Assembly: GCA_026415355.1 (NCBI GenBank)
Contig: JAOAHF010000017.1
Span: 1 to 39,520, forward strand
Direction: 5' to 3'
Length of the DNA stretch: 39,520 nt
Origin: Brevinematales bacterium
GTDB taxonomy: Bacteria > Spirochaetota > Brevinematia > DTOW01
Part shown: piece after piece, positions 1 through 8,269 of the stretch
Layout: every line of letters begins with the position of its first letter
Position numbering within the stretch: position 1 is the first letter of the stretch
Program-made: the position numbers and the translations under genes
The notes under the pieces: model-generated
What the model was told of the DNA's origin: nothing
The model's database searches: none
The model's input: the letters and a program-made list of their open reading frames with translations, nothing else

Positions 1-1
1 T

Positions 2-166
2 TTGAACCATCGAATAGAACGAATTCATGATAAAATTTATTATCCCAAAAACTACTATAAAAACTATCAAAGATATCACAAAAGCACTCTTCAACGCAAA
101 ACTTATCCTGACCCTCATGTATACCCCCAAAAAGAACGAATACCAAACCTTATAATAACCCATTAA
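2..166 (+). other. Open frame running in from the left edge, possible gene end
   Basis: This frame is open from the first bases to a TAA at 164-166 and encodes 54 residues rich in Tyr, Lys and His, for example KNYYKNYQRYHKS. I recognise no family. It may be the true C-terminus of a gene that starts outside the window, or part of the decayed sequence that follows, because the next legible protein fragment on this strand is in the same frame. Chance openness cannot be excluded in AT-rich DNA. Confidence 0.2.
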
Positions 167-204
167 AGTATTAACCTTCAAGATCAATTTCATCAATAGC
201 GCTA

Positions 205-540
205 AATAAATTTGAATGGTTTGAAGAACAAGTTAAGAAAAAGAAAGTTTACAAACACGTATACAAACACCCTTACCTAGAAACAATTTTGGTCAGTCAT
301 CATACTTGATAATTATTTTCTACAACGTTACAACAAGACACTTAAGGTAACTATTAAGGATTACTCAAAGGCAAAGACGAATAAAAAGTACACTAATTAT
401 CTGATTGCATTAGTAAGCATTCTGATGAGATAAGAAAACTTCTCATATAGAAAAGCAAAAGAATTTACAAAGTATATCTAGAGATTACTGATTTTTTATT
501 TCGTAAGTAGTATAAGAAGGACGATAAGTAAGATCATAAC
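205..540 (+). pseudogene. Decayed coding sequence, possibly a transposase remnant
   Basis: Several protein-like fragments lie end to end in switching frames. Frame 1 gives KFEWFEEQVKKKKVYKHVYK (from about 208). Frame 2 then gives NYFLQRYNKTLKVTIKDYSK and on to YLIALVSILMR, a TAA at 431, and in the same frame ENFSYRKAKEFTKYI. Frame 1 resumes with YLEITDFLFRK followed by a TAG. The fragments have the lysine- and tyrosine-rich look of a real protein interrupted by two or more stops and two frame changes. A transposase-like origin is only a guess from the style of the fragments; no DDE or HUH motif is visible. The rest of 1-600 shows no other gene. Confidence 0.35.
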
Positions 541-607
541 TACAGACACTAATTAACTAACCATATCTCATTCTAAATGACTAAGAATTTCATAAAAAAC
601 CAAAAAT

Positions 608-637
608 TTTACATATGTTGTCATTATTGAATATAAT
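608..637 (+). promoter_or_regulatory. Promoter of the GspE/PilB gene, predicted leaderless
   Basis: TTTACA (608-613) and TATAAT (632-637) are separated by 18 bases. The expected start of transcription falls at 644 or 645, and the ATG used is at 645. No Shine-Dalgarno sequence precedes the ATG. Confidence 0.55.
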
Positions 638-644
638 CTTCTGT

Positions 645-2294
645 ATGGCACTAGGCGATATTTTAGTAGAAATGGGAGTAATATCCCCCGAGGAACTCAC
701 ATCATACTTACACAAACAAAAAACTACCAATAAAAAACTTGGCGAAATTCTTGTAGAAGAAGGAAAAATTGATGAATTAAAGTTATACGAGATACTTTCT
801 CTACAATTCAATATAAAATTCGAAACTTCACTAGAATTACCGACTGCTGAAAAAGCTCAAATACTACTTTCACTACTACCAATCGATTTTTGTAAGAAAA
901 AGATAGTAGCTCCAATTGACTTTAGGGACGATTTTATAGTTGTAGCTATTGACAATCCATCAGACTTCGATCTTATAAACGAAATAAGGTTTATAACAGG
1001 AAAACATGTTGAAACTAGATTCGCTACAACTTCGGCAATAAGAGAATACATAAATGATCTTCAAAGTTTATTATCAGGCAAAATTGTTGAAAAAAAGGAA
1101 ATTTTCGATAAAAAAAATAAAAATACTCAAATCAAAGAAGACTCAAAAGTTATATCAACGGTTAACAATATAATAATAGAAGGCATAAATCGCAAGGCAA
1201 GTGATATTCACCTAGAAATCTATGAAGATAAGGTTACTTTGAGATATAGGATAGATGGAAAACTATACAAAGCTGAGGGACCATCTTTACAAATTTATCC
1301 TGCTGTAGTTTCAAGAATAAAAATCATGTCGGGACTAGACATATCTGAAAGAAGGTTACCACAAGATGGAGCAATAAAGTTTGAATATATGGGAAAAGAT
1401 ATCGATATAAGAGTATCCGTAATTCCAGGAATATATGGCGAGAATGTGGTTTTAAGAATACTTTCAAAAGATGTTGCTATAATATCTGACTTATCTTCAA
1501 TAGGCATGACACTCGAAGAAGTTAAAGTGTTCAAAGAAGCATTACTCAAGCCTAACGGAATGATACTTGTTACAGGACCTACAGGTAGTGGCAAAACTAC
1601 CACACTTTACGCAGGACTCAATTTTCTAAAGAAGTTTGACAAAAAAATAATTACAGCAGAAGACCCTGTTGAATACCAAATAGAAGGTATTGAACAGATA
1701 CAAGTAAATCCTGATATAGGATTTACATTTGCTAATGCATTAAGAGCATTCCTAAGACATGACCCAGATGTAATAATGGTAGGAGAAATAAGAGATACTG
1801 AAACAGCAGAAATTGCCATAAGAGCAGCACTTACAGGACACCTTGTAATATCGACTCTACACACAAATGATGCTTCATCCTCTATCACAAGGTTAATTGA
1901 CATGGGAATTCCAACTTATCTTGTATCTTCAACACTAAACTTAGTGATTGCTCAAAGACTTGTAAGGAAACTATGTAATAACTGTAAATCAGAAGTAAGC
2001 ATAAAGTCTGTTAACTTAAGTGACGATATCAGAAACTATTTCACGCCAAACGAAAAGATATTCCAACCTGTAGGATGCAGTAAATGTAATAGAACAGGCT
2101 TCAGTGGAAGAATACCAATATTTGAAATGCTTCAAATAAACGAAGAGATAAAAAGTGCAATACTAAAAAACTTATCTTCATTTGAACTCAAACAAATTGC
2201 TCGAAAAAACGGAATGAAAACTCTAAGAGATTCAGGTATGGATAAAGTAAAGAAAGGACTAACAACCTTAGAAGAAGTACTAGCAGTGAGTTAA
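645..2294 (+). CDS. gspE: GspE/PilB-type secretion or type IV pilus assembly ATPase
   Basis: A cytoplasmic hexameric ATPase that powers pilin or pseudopilin assembly. Residues 3-25 and 32-54 are two copies of the MshEN-type motif (LGDILVEMGVISPEEL and LGEILVEEGKIDELKL), a fold that binds cyclic di-GMP in MshE. The catalytic half shows the Asp box (SDIHLE, about 186), Walker A GPTGSGKTTT (311-320), EDPVEY, Walker B DPDVIMVGEIRD (373-384), the His box TGHLVISTLHTND, and a CxxC...CxxC metal site (LCNNC, GCSKC). At 549 residues it is a normal length. I chose ATG 645 over the in-frame ATG 615 because the protein family begins at the first MshEN repeat and the promoter predicts transcription starting there. 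Inner-membrane partner PilC/GspF and pilins are not in the window, so pilus versus secretion cannot be decided. Start Arg of the canonical RLG motif is Ala and Lys here. Confidence 0.93.
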   Translation: MALGDILVEMGVISPEELTSYLHKQKTTNKKLGEILVEEGKIDELKLYEILSLQFNIKFETSLELPTAEKAQILLSLLPIDFCKKKIVAPIDFRDDFIVVAIDNPSDFDLINEIRFITGKHVETRFATTSAIREYINDLQSLLSGKIVEKKEIFDKKNKNTQIKEDSKVISTVNNIIIEGINRKASDIHLEIYEDKVTLRYRIDGKLYKAEGPSLQIYPAVVSRIKIMSGLDISERRLPQDGAIKFEYMGKDIDIRVSVIPGIYGENVVLRILSKDVAIISDLSSIGMTLEEVKVFKEALLKPNGMILVTGPTGSGKTTTLYAGLNFLKKFDKKIITAEDPVEYQIEGIEQIQVNPDIGFTFANALRAFLRHDPDVIMVGEIRDTETAEIAIRAALTGHLVISTLHTNDASSSITRLIDMGIPTYLVSSTLNLVIAQRLVRKLCNNCKSEVSIKSVNLSDDIRNYFTPNEKIFQPVGCSKCNRTGFSGRIPIFEMLQINEEIKSAILKNLSSFELKQIARKNGMKTLRDSGMDKVKKGLTTLEEVLAVS

Positions 2295-2296
2295 AT

Positions 2297-3277
2297 ATGT
2301 CTAAATTTCCATCACCAGAAAACTTCAAAAACCACAAAACCAAGCCTCAAGAGTTCATAGAAAATTTTATTCATTACCCTAACTACTTACTCTCAAAAAA
2401 TATATTACCTAGAAAGTTTAAGCGGTGCTATATCTACGACATAATGGAACAGAAATTCGTTGATTTCTTTCTTGATTACGGCAAATACTACTTAGGTTTC
2501 TCTGATAAATACTTAACAAAAATGACAAAAAACTATCTAAAAACCACCATACTATCTTATACAAACGGGATATTTACATATAGGTTTCTAAAGTTACTCA
2601 GAGAAATATTCGAATTCAACACAATAATGCTTACCAGAGATATTGAAAACTTGAATCATCTAATACAAGAAGTGATAAACGATGAAATCATCGTCAACTC
2701 AGAGTTCTTACTAACACAGATAAGAAAAAGCAAATTATCAAAGAAACCTAATGTATCTGAACCATTTGACGAAATCCTAAACTATTCGGAAATACCAAAA
2801 ACAACAAATTTACTATTCCTTGGTAGGGGTATCAGGTATCCACAAATTTTGAAAACCTTAAATAACCTAGACATCGAACATGTTGTACTAGGATTAGGTA
2901 GGTTTTTTATCTTACTATCTAGAACTAAAATACAAAATCATCCTCTATCCAGAATAACTGAATTTGACGCTATGTTTGGATATTACTACCTACTTAGAGA
3001 AAAATTTTTGATTGAAAATAAACTGAGTGAATTAAAAAAACTATCTAAAAGATGGTTATCAAAATTTGTTGAGCTAGGCACCGCTGATGATATATCTCCG
3101 TATTGTATCAAAATAAAAAACTCTGCTGAAGAATTAAACATAAAACTACTTCAAGAAGGCATAATAACTAAGGGTAACATTCTATTCTTTTCCTATCAGC
3201 ACGAAGAAAACGACTTCAGGAGGTTGAGAAGAAAACTAAATCATTTTTTAACATACACTAATTCTTCAAAATTCTAA
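2297..3277 (+). CDS. Shrunken class III aminotransferase-like protein, probably not catalytic
   Basis: Starts two bases after the upstream stop, so it is probably translationally coupled to the ATPase gene; no clear ribosome site. The 326-residue protein reads like glutamate-1-semialdehyde aminotransferase with the middle cut down. Residues 44-68 (CYIYDIMEQKFVDFFLDYGK and on) match the family's N-terminal 'Y-x-x-D-x-D-G-x-x-x-I-D-F' segment. FDEI at 157-160 matches the PLP-ring Asp motif FDEV. LGRGI at 175-179 sits where the family has LGK-x-I-G-G-G, so the PLP lysine appears as Arg177. QNHPL (213-217) matches SGNPL, and the C-terminus (GIITKGNILFFSYQHEEND) matches the family's last strand and helix. 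The phosphate-binding SGTEA segment is absent. The family is usually about 430 residues. The similarity was read by eye, and function is unknown. Confidence 0.6.
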   Translation: MSKFPSPENFKNHKTKPQEFIENFIHYPNYLLSKNILPRKFKRCYIYDIMEQKFVDFFLDYGKYYLGFSDKYLTKMTKNYLKTTILSYTNGIFTYRFLKLLREIFEFNTIMLTRDIENLNHLIQEVINDEIIVNSEFLLTQIRKSKLSKKPNVSEPFDEILNYSEIPKTTNLLFLGRGIRYPQILKTLNNLDIEHVVLGLGRFFILLSRTKIQNHPLSRITEFDAMFGYYYLLREKFLIENKLSELKKLSKRWLSKFVELGTADDISPYCIKIKNSAEELNIKLLQEGIITKGNILFFSYQHEENDFRRLRRKLNHFLTYTNSSKF

Positions 3278-3374
3278 TCACATTCCTAGTAAATTATGTA
3301 TTTACCTAATGATTTTACTAAATCTTGTGTTAATTTCATAAAGAAACAACTACTTATTTATCATTTATTTAAGT

Positions 3375-4706
3375 ATGTCTTTCTACAGGAATGTCTTACT
3401 TTTGATTTTTGTCATTTTTTTACATAGAATCGTAACAGGAGATAGTATTATGGATCTAAACCTCGAAGAATTTTACCTTGATAACGGGCTTAAAGTAGTT
3501 TTAGTTGAAAGGAACATCCTACCTACTGTTTCAATACAAATCTGGTATAAAGTAGGAGCAATTGACGAAGTCGACGGTAAATCAGGTGTAGCACATTTCC
3601 TTGAGCATATGGCATTCAAGGGAACAAAAAATCTAAAACCTGGTGAATTTTCCAAAATAATAAGAGCACTAGGTGGGAATGATAACGCAGCAACATCATG
3701 GGATTACACTATGTATTACGTAGATATACCATCTGAGCATACTATAAAAGTACTAAAAATGATGAAAGAAGTAATGTTTGATATAGTTTTTGATGAAAAG
3801 GAGTTCAATAGCGAAAAGAAAGTAATACTAGAAGAAAGAAGAATGAGATACGAAGATAATCCTTTTGGACAATTCTTCGAAGACTTTATAGCAAAATCAT
3901 TTAAGAAAATAAATTACAGAAGACCAATAATAGGATGGGAAGAAGACATAAAAAATCTCAAACTCAACGACCTAGTAGAGTTCTATAACATTTACTATTC
4001 ACCTAAAAATGCTATGCTCGTAGTAGTAGGAAATATCCAAAAGGAAGAACTAAAAAGACACATAAAAGAAATATTTAACGAAAGCTCAAAAAATCTTACA
4101 CAAGTCGAGAAAAAGGTTGAAAATATATCGGAGTTCAACACTGGAAAAGTTGAGTTTAAAACAACAATAAAAGAAGTGAAATCTAAAGCAGTAATAGTAG
4201 GTTTTAGAACCCCATCCTACAGATTATCTCCTAAAGAAATATCAGCACTTGAAATACTTTCCTACATTTTAACAGATGGAAGAACCTCAAGAATGTACAA
4301 AGAACTTGTAGTAAACAAAAAACTAGCATCAAACGTAAGTGGCGGCACAATCTTAGGTAAATACCCATTCTTAACATACTTCTTCGCAACCGCAAATCCT
4401 AACACAAAACCAGATAACTTAAAAGATGAAATAATATCCATACTAAACTCTATTATCAATACTCCACCAACTCAAGATGAAATAAAAGTCGTAAAGAAAA
4501 AAATAAAAGCCGAGAGAATATACGAGTTTGAGAAAAATCATGGAATAGCAGGAACTATCGGATGGAGCGAAGTAATACTAGGAAACTACAAAGAAATCGA
4601 CAACTTCATAAAAACAATAGAAGAAGTTAACCCTGACTTAATACTACAAACTTTCAAAAAATACTTCAGAGAAGATAACTTGATAATAGGTATCCTAGAA
4701 AACTAA
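3375..4706 (+). CDS. M16 family zinc metallopeptidase, probably exported
   Basis: A pitrilysin/processing-peptidase-type protease. The inverted zinc motif HFLEH is at residues 74-78 (GVAHFLEHMAFKGT), and a downstream Glu lies in the VILEERRMR segment, about the usual 70-80 residues later. The second M16 half (FRTPSYRLSPKEISALEILSY and beyond) follows, giving 443 residues, the normal length for the bacterial single-chain form. The N-terminus (VLLLIFVIFLHRIVTG) looks like a signal peptide or anchor, so it probably acts in the periplasm. No Shine-Dalgarno is visible before ATG 3375; an internal Met26 would give a cytoplasmic form. Same direction as the two upstream genes but separated from them by 97 bases. 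Confidence 0.9.
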   Translation: MSFYRNVLLLIFVIFLHRIVTGDSIMDLNLEEFYLDNGLKVVLVERNILPTVSIQIWYKVGAIDEVDGKSGVAHFLEHMAFKGTKNLKPGEFSKIIRALGGNDNAATSWDYTMYYVDIPSEHTIKVLKMMKEVMFDIVFDEKEFNSEKKVILEERRMRYEDNPFGQFFEDFIAKSFKKINYRRPIIGWEEDIKNLKLNDLVEFYNIYYSPKNAMLVVVGNIQKEELKRHIKEIFNESSKNLTQVEKKVENISEFNTGKVEFKTTIKEVKSKAVIVGFRTPSYRLSPKEISALEILSYILTDGRTSRMYKELVVNKKLASNVSGGTILGKYPFLTYFFATANPNTKPDNLKDEIISILNSIINTPPTQDEIKVVKKKIKAERIYEFEKNHGIAGTIGWSEVILGNYKEIDNFIKTIEEVNPDLILQTFKKYFREDNLIIGILEN

Positions 4707-4889
4707 TAACCACTAACCCCAATAAATCTACCCACTTAACCACAAAATGTTTTCCTAAATCCAATTAAAAAACTATAAACAACGCGAATAATCTACTACT
4801 ACTACTATTTAGAAAAACTATCAACACAAAATATCATAATACAATCTTCAAAAACCCAAATCCTCTCCAAAAATTATAGTAATACATTC

Positions 4890-4918
4890 TTGACAAAACC
4901 CTACTAAATAAGTATATT
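4890..4918 (+). promoter_or_regulatory. Promoter of tpx
   Basis: TTGACA (4890-4895), 17-base spacer, TATATT (4913-4918). It is followed by a strong ribosome site AAGGAGGT at 4929-4936. The rest of the 233-base gap after the M16 gene shows only a short run of CTA repeats (about 4791-4806) and no gene. Confidence 0.75.
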
Positions 4919-4939
4919 TTTAGAGTTTAAGGAGGTAAT

Positions 4940-5446
4940 ATGAAAGAAGTAAAAGGAATGATAACTTTTGAGGGAAATCCTTTGACGCTAGTTGGTGAGA
5001 ATTTTGTAGAGGTAGGTGACACAGCACCTGATTTTGTTACTTATGATCCATCACTTAACCCTGTAAAGTTAAGTGATTTTAAAGGTAGGAAGGTTATAAT
5101 ATCTTCAGTTCCGTCTTTAGACACTTCTGTCTGTAACATAGAGACAAAGAAGTTCAACGATATAGCAAAGAAGTTATCTTCTGATGTTGTCATACTCACA
5201 GTAAGTATGGATTTACCGTTTGCGCAAAGTAGATGGTGTGATGTTAGTGAAGTAAAACATGTAAAAACTGTTTCTGATTATAAGGACAGAGATTTTGGTG
5301 TAAAATACGGAGTTTACATAAAAGAACTTGGATTACTTGCTAGAGCCATTTTTATTATTGATGAAAATTGTAAAGTTAAGTACAAGCAAATTGTCAAGGA
5401 AATTGCTACTGAGCCTAATTATGACGATGTCTTAAGAAATCTCTAA
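4940..5446 (+). CDS. tpx: Thiol peroxidase (Tpx-type atypical 2-Cys peroxiredoxin)
   Basis: Reduces hydrogen and alkyl peroxides using thioredoxin-supplied electrons. The peroxidatic cysteine lies in PSLDTSVCNIETKKFN (Cys65). The resolving cysteine is Cys100 in SMDLPFAQSRWC, the same arrangement as Cys61/Cys95 of the E. coli enzyme. At 168 residues it is full length for the family. The start is fixed by AAGGAGGT seven to eight bases upstream and by the family's N-terminal TFEGNPLTL segment. It has its own strong promoter and is transcribed alone. Its last 32 bases overlap, tail to tail, the end of the P-type ATPase gene on the other strand. Tpx proteins are the main peroxide defence in many anaerobes and microaerophiles that lack catalase. 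Confidence 0.96.
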   Translation: MKEVKGMITFEGNPLTLVGENFVEVGDTAPDFVTYDPSLNPVKLSDFKGRKVIISSVPSLDTSVCNIETKKFNDIAKKLSSDVVILTVSMDLPFAQSRWCDVSEVKHVKTVSDYKDRDFGVKYGVYIKELGLLARAIFIIDENCKVKYKQIVKEIATEPNYDDVLRNL

Positions 5447-7481
5447 ATATACTATTTGCTATAGTTAGTAGTGCAACTCCAGTATCAGCAAGCACTGCTA
5501 ACCATAAATGAACTAATCCTACAACACCTAGCACCGTAACCAGTAACTTAACCAAAAGAGCAATAATTATATTCTGAATTACAATTTTTCTTGTGTTTTT
5601 AGCAACAACGAAAGCATCCACTATTCTATTAAGGTCCGGACTATTCACAATAACATCAGATGATGCAAGAAGCATTGAGTTTACGGGAGTATTGAACGAA
5701 AAACTAACATCAGATTTTAGCATTACTATACTATCATTTATACCATCACCAATGTAGGCAATAGGCTCTTTATAATTATTCTTGTATTCTTCTACTACTT
5801 TTACTTTGTCTTGAGGATTGGCACCAAAGAATAATCCATCTACACCGAGTACATTAGCAACTTTCTCAGAGTTTTCTTTGTTATCACCAGTTAGAATAAG
5901 TATTTTTTCTATTCCAAGTTTTCTAAGAGTACCAAATACACTTTTAGCTTCAAATCTGATATCATCATCAAACTCTATATACCCTATATACTTACCATCT
6001 ACTGCAACATTAACCACAGTTGAATTATTTACACAAGCATCATGTAGTATATTCTTCTCATGAAGCAACTTATCACTACCTATCAGTACCTCTTTACCAT
6101 TGACCAAACCAATTATACCATATCCTGGTATTTCTTTTACATCTTTTATATCTTCAAAACTCCTCTTAACACCAAAATTGTGAACTATTGCCTTTGAAAG
6201 TATATGATTTGAGTAGTTTGCTAATGAAACAGCGTATCTCGCAAATTCATCTTCACTTATTCCTTCTACAGTATTGATACTTTTTACTCTCACCTTACCC
6301 TTTGTAAGCGTACCTGTTTTATCGAAAAATATGGTTTTTATTTCTGTTAATTCATCTATTGCTGAGGTATTCTTGAATAGAATGTTTCTACTCGCTAATA
6401 CTCCTAAAGACCTAAAGTACGTCAAAGGTACACTTATAACTATAGCACAAGGACAAGATATAACTACAACAACAAGACCTTTGTAAATCCACTCTCTAAA
6501 ATCATAGCTTCCGAGTATTATCGGCATTCCAATAGCAACAAAAACTGATAATACAATTACAGAAGGAGTATATACCCTTGAAAGTTTTGATATAAACTTT
6601 TCAGTTTTTGTTCTTTGAGAATTATTCTCTATCTCTTCAAGCATCTTGTACATGATAGTATCTTTAAAAGTAGATGTAGCTTTTATTTCAAGTACCCCAT
6701 TAAGATTCACAGATCCTGACATAACATTGTGACCCACCGAAACACTCTCTGGTATAGGCTCTCCAGTTATACTTGATTTGTCTATGTAAGAACTTCCATT
6801 CACAACCTTTCCATCAATTAATATTCTTTCACCTGGTTTAACTAGCATTATATCACCAACTTTTACATCTTTAGCGTCCACAAACACACTATTACCAGAA
6901 TCTTTTAGTCTGACTTTACTAAAGTTTTCAGAAACAGTATCTTGAATCTTATTTCTAGCCTTTTTAACAGCCAAGTTTTCTAAAAATTCTCCTACATTGA
7001 ACAAGGTAATAAGCAATAATCCCTCAAAAGTCTCATGTAACGCTATAGCAGAAAACGTTGCTAATGATACTAGAAAATTTTCATCAAAAATCTCTCTACT
7101 TCTTATCTTCTTATATGCTTTGAGAAATGTTCTCCATCCACCAAAAGCAAGCAAAATAAAAATAATTACAAAATCAATTAACAGATTATGATGTATAGCT
7201 TCATGAAATATACCATAAATAATGGTAAAAATAAAAGGTAAAGAAACCAAAATCCCTCCCAAAAAATCGTTACTTTTATCATTATCATCCTTAACCTTCA
7301 AAACAACAACCTCACTCTCAACCTCACTCACCAATCTCTGAATTATACCAATATCTTTTTCATCAGTTATAAGTGAAAGGGTACCAAAATCTACTTTAGC
7401 ATTAATCCCTGATGATTGTAGTTTTTCCTCTATCTTCAAAGCACAATTTGGGCAATCTAGGTTCTTTAATATGTATTTCAT
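5415..7481 (-). CDS. cadA: Heavy-metal P1B-type ATPase, Zn/Cd/Pb exporter group
   Basis: An inner-membrane metal efflux pump of 688 residues. An N-terminal heavy-metal domain carries LDCPNCA (Cys10, Cys13). Then come the actuator loop with TGEP (239-242), the transport motif SCPCA (342-346), the phosphorylation motif DKTGT (387-391), TGDN (531-534) and GDGIND (578-583). The last membrane segment has ADTG, the Asp that marks the zinc/cadmium/lead subgroup in ZntA. The nucleotide-domain motif usually written HP appears as SNHILSKAI, so the proline is missing. No ribosome site precedes the ATG; its promoter predicts a leaderless message. Divergent from the arsC-like gene across a 353-base gap and overlapping tpx at the 3' end. 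Confidence 0.95.
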   Translation of the reverse strand: MKYILKNLDCPNCALKIEEKLQSSGINAKVDFGTLSLITDEKDIGIIQRLVSEVESEVVVLKVKDDNDKSNDFLGGILVSLPFIFTIIYGIFHEAIHHNLLIDFVIIFILLAFGGWRTFLKAYKKIRSREIFDENFLVSLATFSAIALHETFEGLLLITLFNVGEFLENLAVKKARNKIQDTVSENFSKVRLKDSGNSVFVDAKDVKVGDIMLVKPGERILIDGKVVNGSSYIDKSSITGEPIPESVSVGHNVMSGSVNLNGVLEIKATSTFKDTIMYKMLEEIENNSQRTKTEKFISKLSRVYTPSVIVLSVFVAIGMPIILGSYDFREWIYKGLVVVVISCPCAIVISVPLTYFRSLGVLASRNILFKNTSAIDELTEIKTIFFDKTGTLTKGKVRVKSINTVEGISEDEFARYAVSLANYSNHILSKAIVHNFGVKRSFEDIKDVKEIPGYGIIGLVNGKEVLIGSDKLLHEKNILHDACVNNSTVVNVAVDGKYIGYIEFDDDIRFEAKSVFGTLRKLGIEKILILTGDNKENSEKVANVLGVDGLFFGANPQDKVKVVEEYKNNYKEPIAYIGDGINDSIVMLKSDVSFSFNTPVNSMLLASSDVIVNSPDLNRIVDAFVVAKNTRKIVIQNIIIALLVKLLVTVLGVVGLVHLWLAVLADTGVALLTIANSIFRDFLRHRHN

Positions 7482-7487
7482 ACTAAA

Positions 7488-7516
7488 ATTATATTGTTTT
7501 ACTACTCCACAATCAA
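7488..7516 (-). promoter_or_regulatory. Promoter of the P-type ATPase gene, predicted leaderless
   Basis: On the minus strand, TTGATT (7516-7511), 17 bases, TATAAT (7493-7488), then six bases (TTTAGT) and the ATG at 7481. The expected transcription start coincides with the A of the ATG, and there is no Shine-Dalgarno sequence. I see no obvious metal-regulator operator in the rest of the 353-base gap (7482-7834), which otherwise only carries the promoter for the opposite gene. Confidence 0.65.
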
Positions 7517-7749
7517 AACTTTTTAAATTTTACTCTTATTATACCATATGCTAAGATTAAAACTCTCAAACTTTAAATTAAGGCTACCTCAAAATTTAAC
7601 AGAACTCAGAATAACCAAGAAGTCAACACTCAAACAACGTAACTAATTAACCTAAAGTAGCCTCTACAAAACCACTTTCTAGATAATCCATATCTTTGAA
7701 ATAGTATTTGTCAATTCCTTTGTCGATCTAAGAGTTTGTTTGAGATATG

Positions 7750-7777
7750 TTGAAAATCTTGATATAAATTGTATAAT
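7750..7777 (+). promoter_or_regulatory. Promoter of the arsenate-reductase-like gene
   Basis: TTGAAA (7750-7755), 16-base spacer, TATAAT (7772-7777), then a leader of about 50 bases ending in the ribosome site CAAGGAGG just before ATG 7835. Confidence 0.6.
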
Positions 7778-7834
7778 ATACCAAAGTCAAAGAATAGTTG
7801 ATTTTTATTCCTAAATATTGCTCAAGGAGGCACT

Positions 7835-8269
7835 ATGAAGTATAACGTACTATTTTTATGCATACAAAACGCTGGTAGAAGTCAGATGGCTGAAGCATTT
7901 GCTAGAGAACTTGGGAATCATATAATAGCTCCTCACAGTGCTGGATCTAACCCCGCTGATGAAATAAACCCAATAGTTAGGCAATGTATGGAAGAAGTAG
8001 GTATTAAAATTCTAAACAAAAAACCAAAAGGTTTTAACGATCTAGATGTGAAAACATTTGATTTCGTCGTAAATATGGGATGTGGGGACACTTGTCCTTA
8101 CTATCCTTCTAAAGAGTATATCAACTGGAACATACCCGACCCCAAAGGTAAGACAATAGAAGAAGTTAGAGAAATAAGAGATATCATAAAATCCAAGATA
8201 ATTGAACTCATAAACTACCTAGAAAACTATGATAAAAGTAAATCATCTTATAAGCCTTCTTTCAAGTAA
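7835..8269 (+). CDS. arsC: Arsenate reductase-like protein (low-molecular-weight phosphatase fold)
   Basis: A 144-residue protein of the LMW tyrosine phosphatase/ArsC superfamily. The phosphate-binding loop is LCIQNAGRSQMAEA with nucleophile Cys9. A second cysteine pair lies in VNMGCGDTCPYYPSKEYINW. The GCGDTCP form resembles the arsenate-mycothiol transferase-like ArsC group of actinobacteria rather than the CSHADNNCP-type thioredoxin-linked enzymes of Bacillus and Staphylococcus. Its usual reductant here is unknown, since mycothiol would not be expected in this organism. A strong ribosome site precedes the ATG. No arsB, acr3 or arsR is next to it, so a role in arsenate reduction is inferred from family only. 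The 3' end overlaps the ABC permease gene by 27 bases on the opposite strand. Confidence 0.85.
   Translation: MKYNVLFLCIQNAGRSQMAEAFARELGNHIIAPHSAGSNPADEINPIVRQCMEEVGIKILNKKPKGFNDLDVKTFDFVVNMGCGDTCPYYPSKEYINWNIPDPKGKTIEEVREIRDIIKSKIIELINYLENYDKSKSSYKPSFK

Noticed and set aside
2297-3277. Calling this gene hemL
   Set aside because: It lacks the PLP lysine, the SGTEA segment and about 100 residues, so the enzyme activity is not supported.
4791-4806. Run of CTA triplets as a regulatory microsatellite
   Set aside because: Only about five units, imperfect, and not positioned at a promoter or reading frame.
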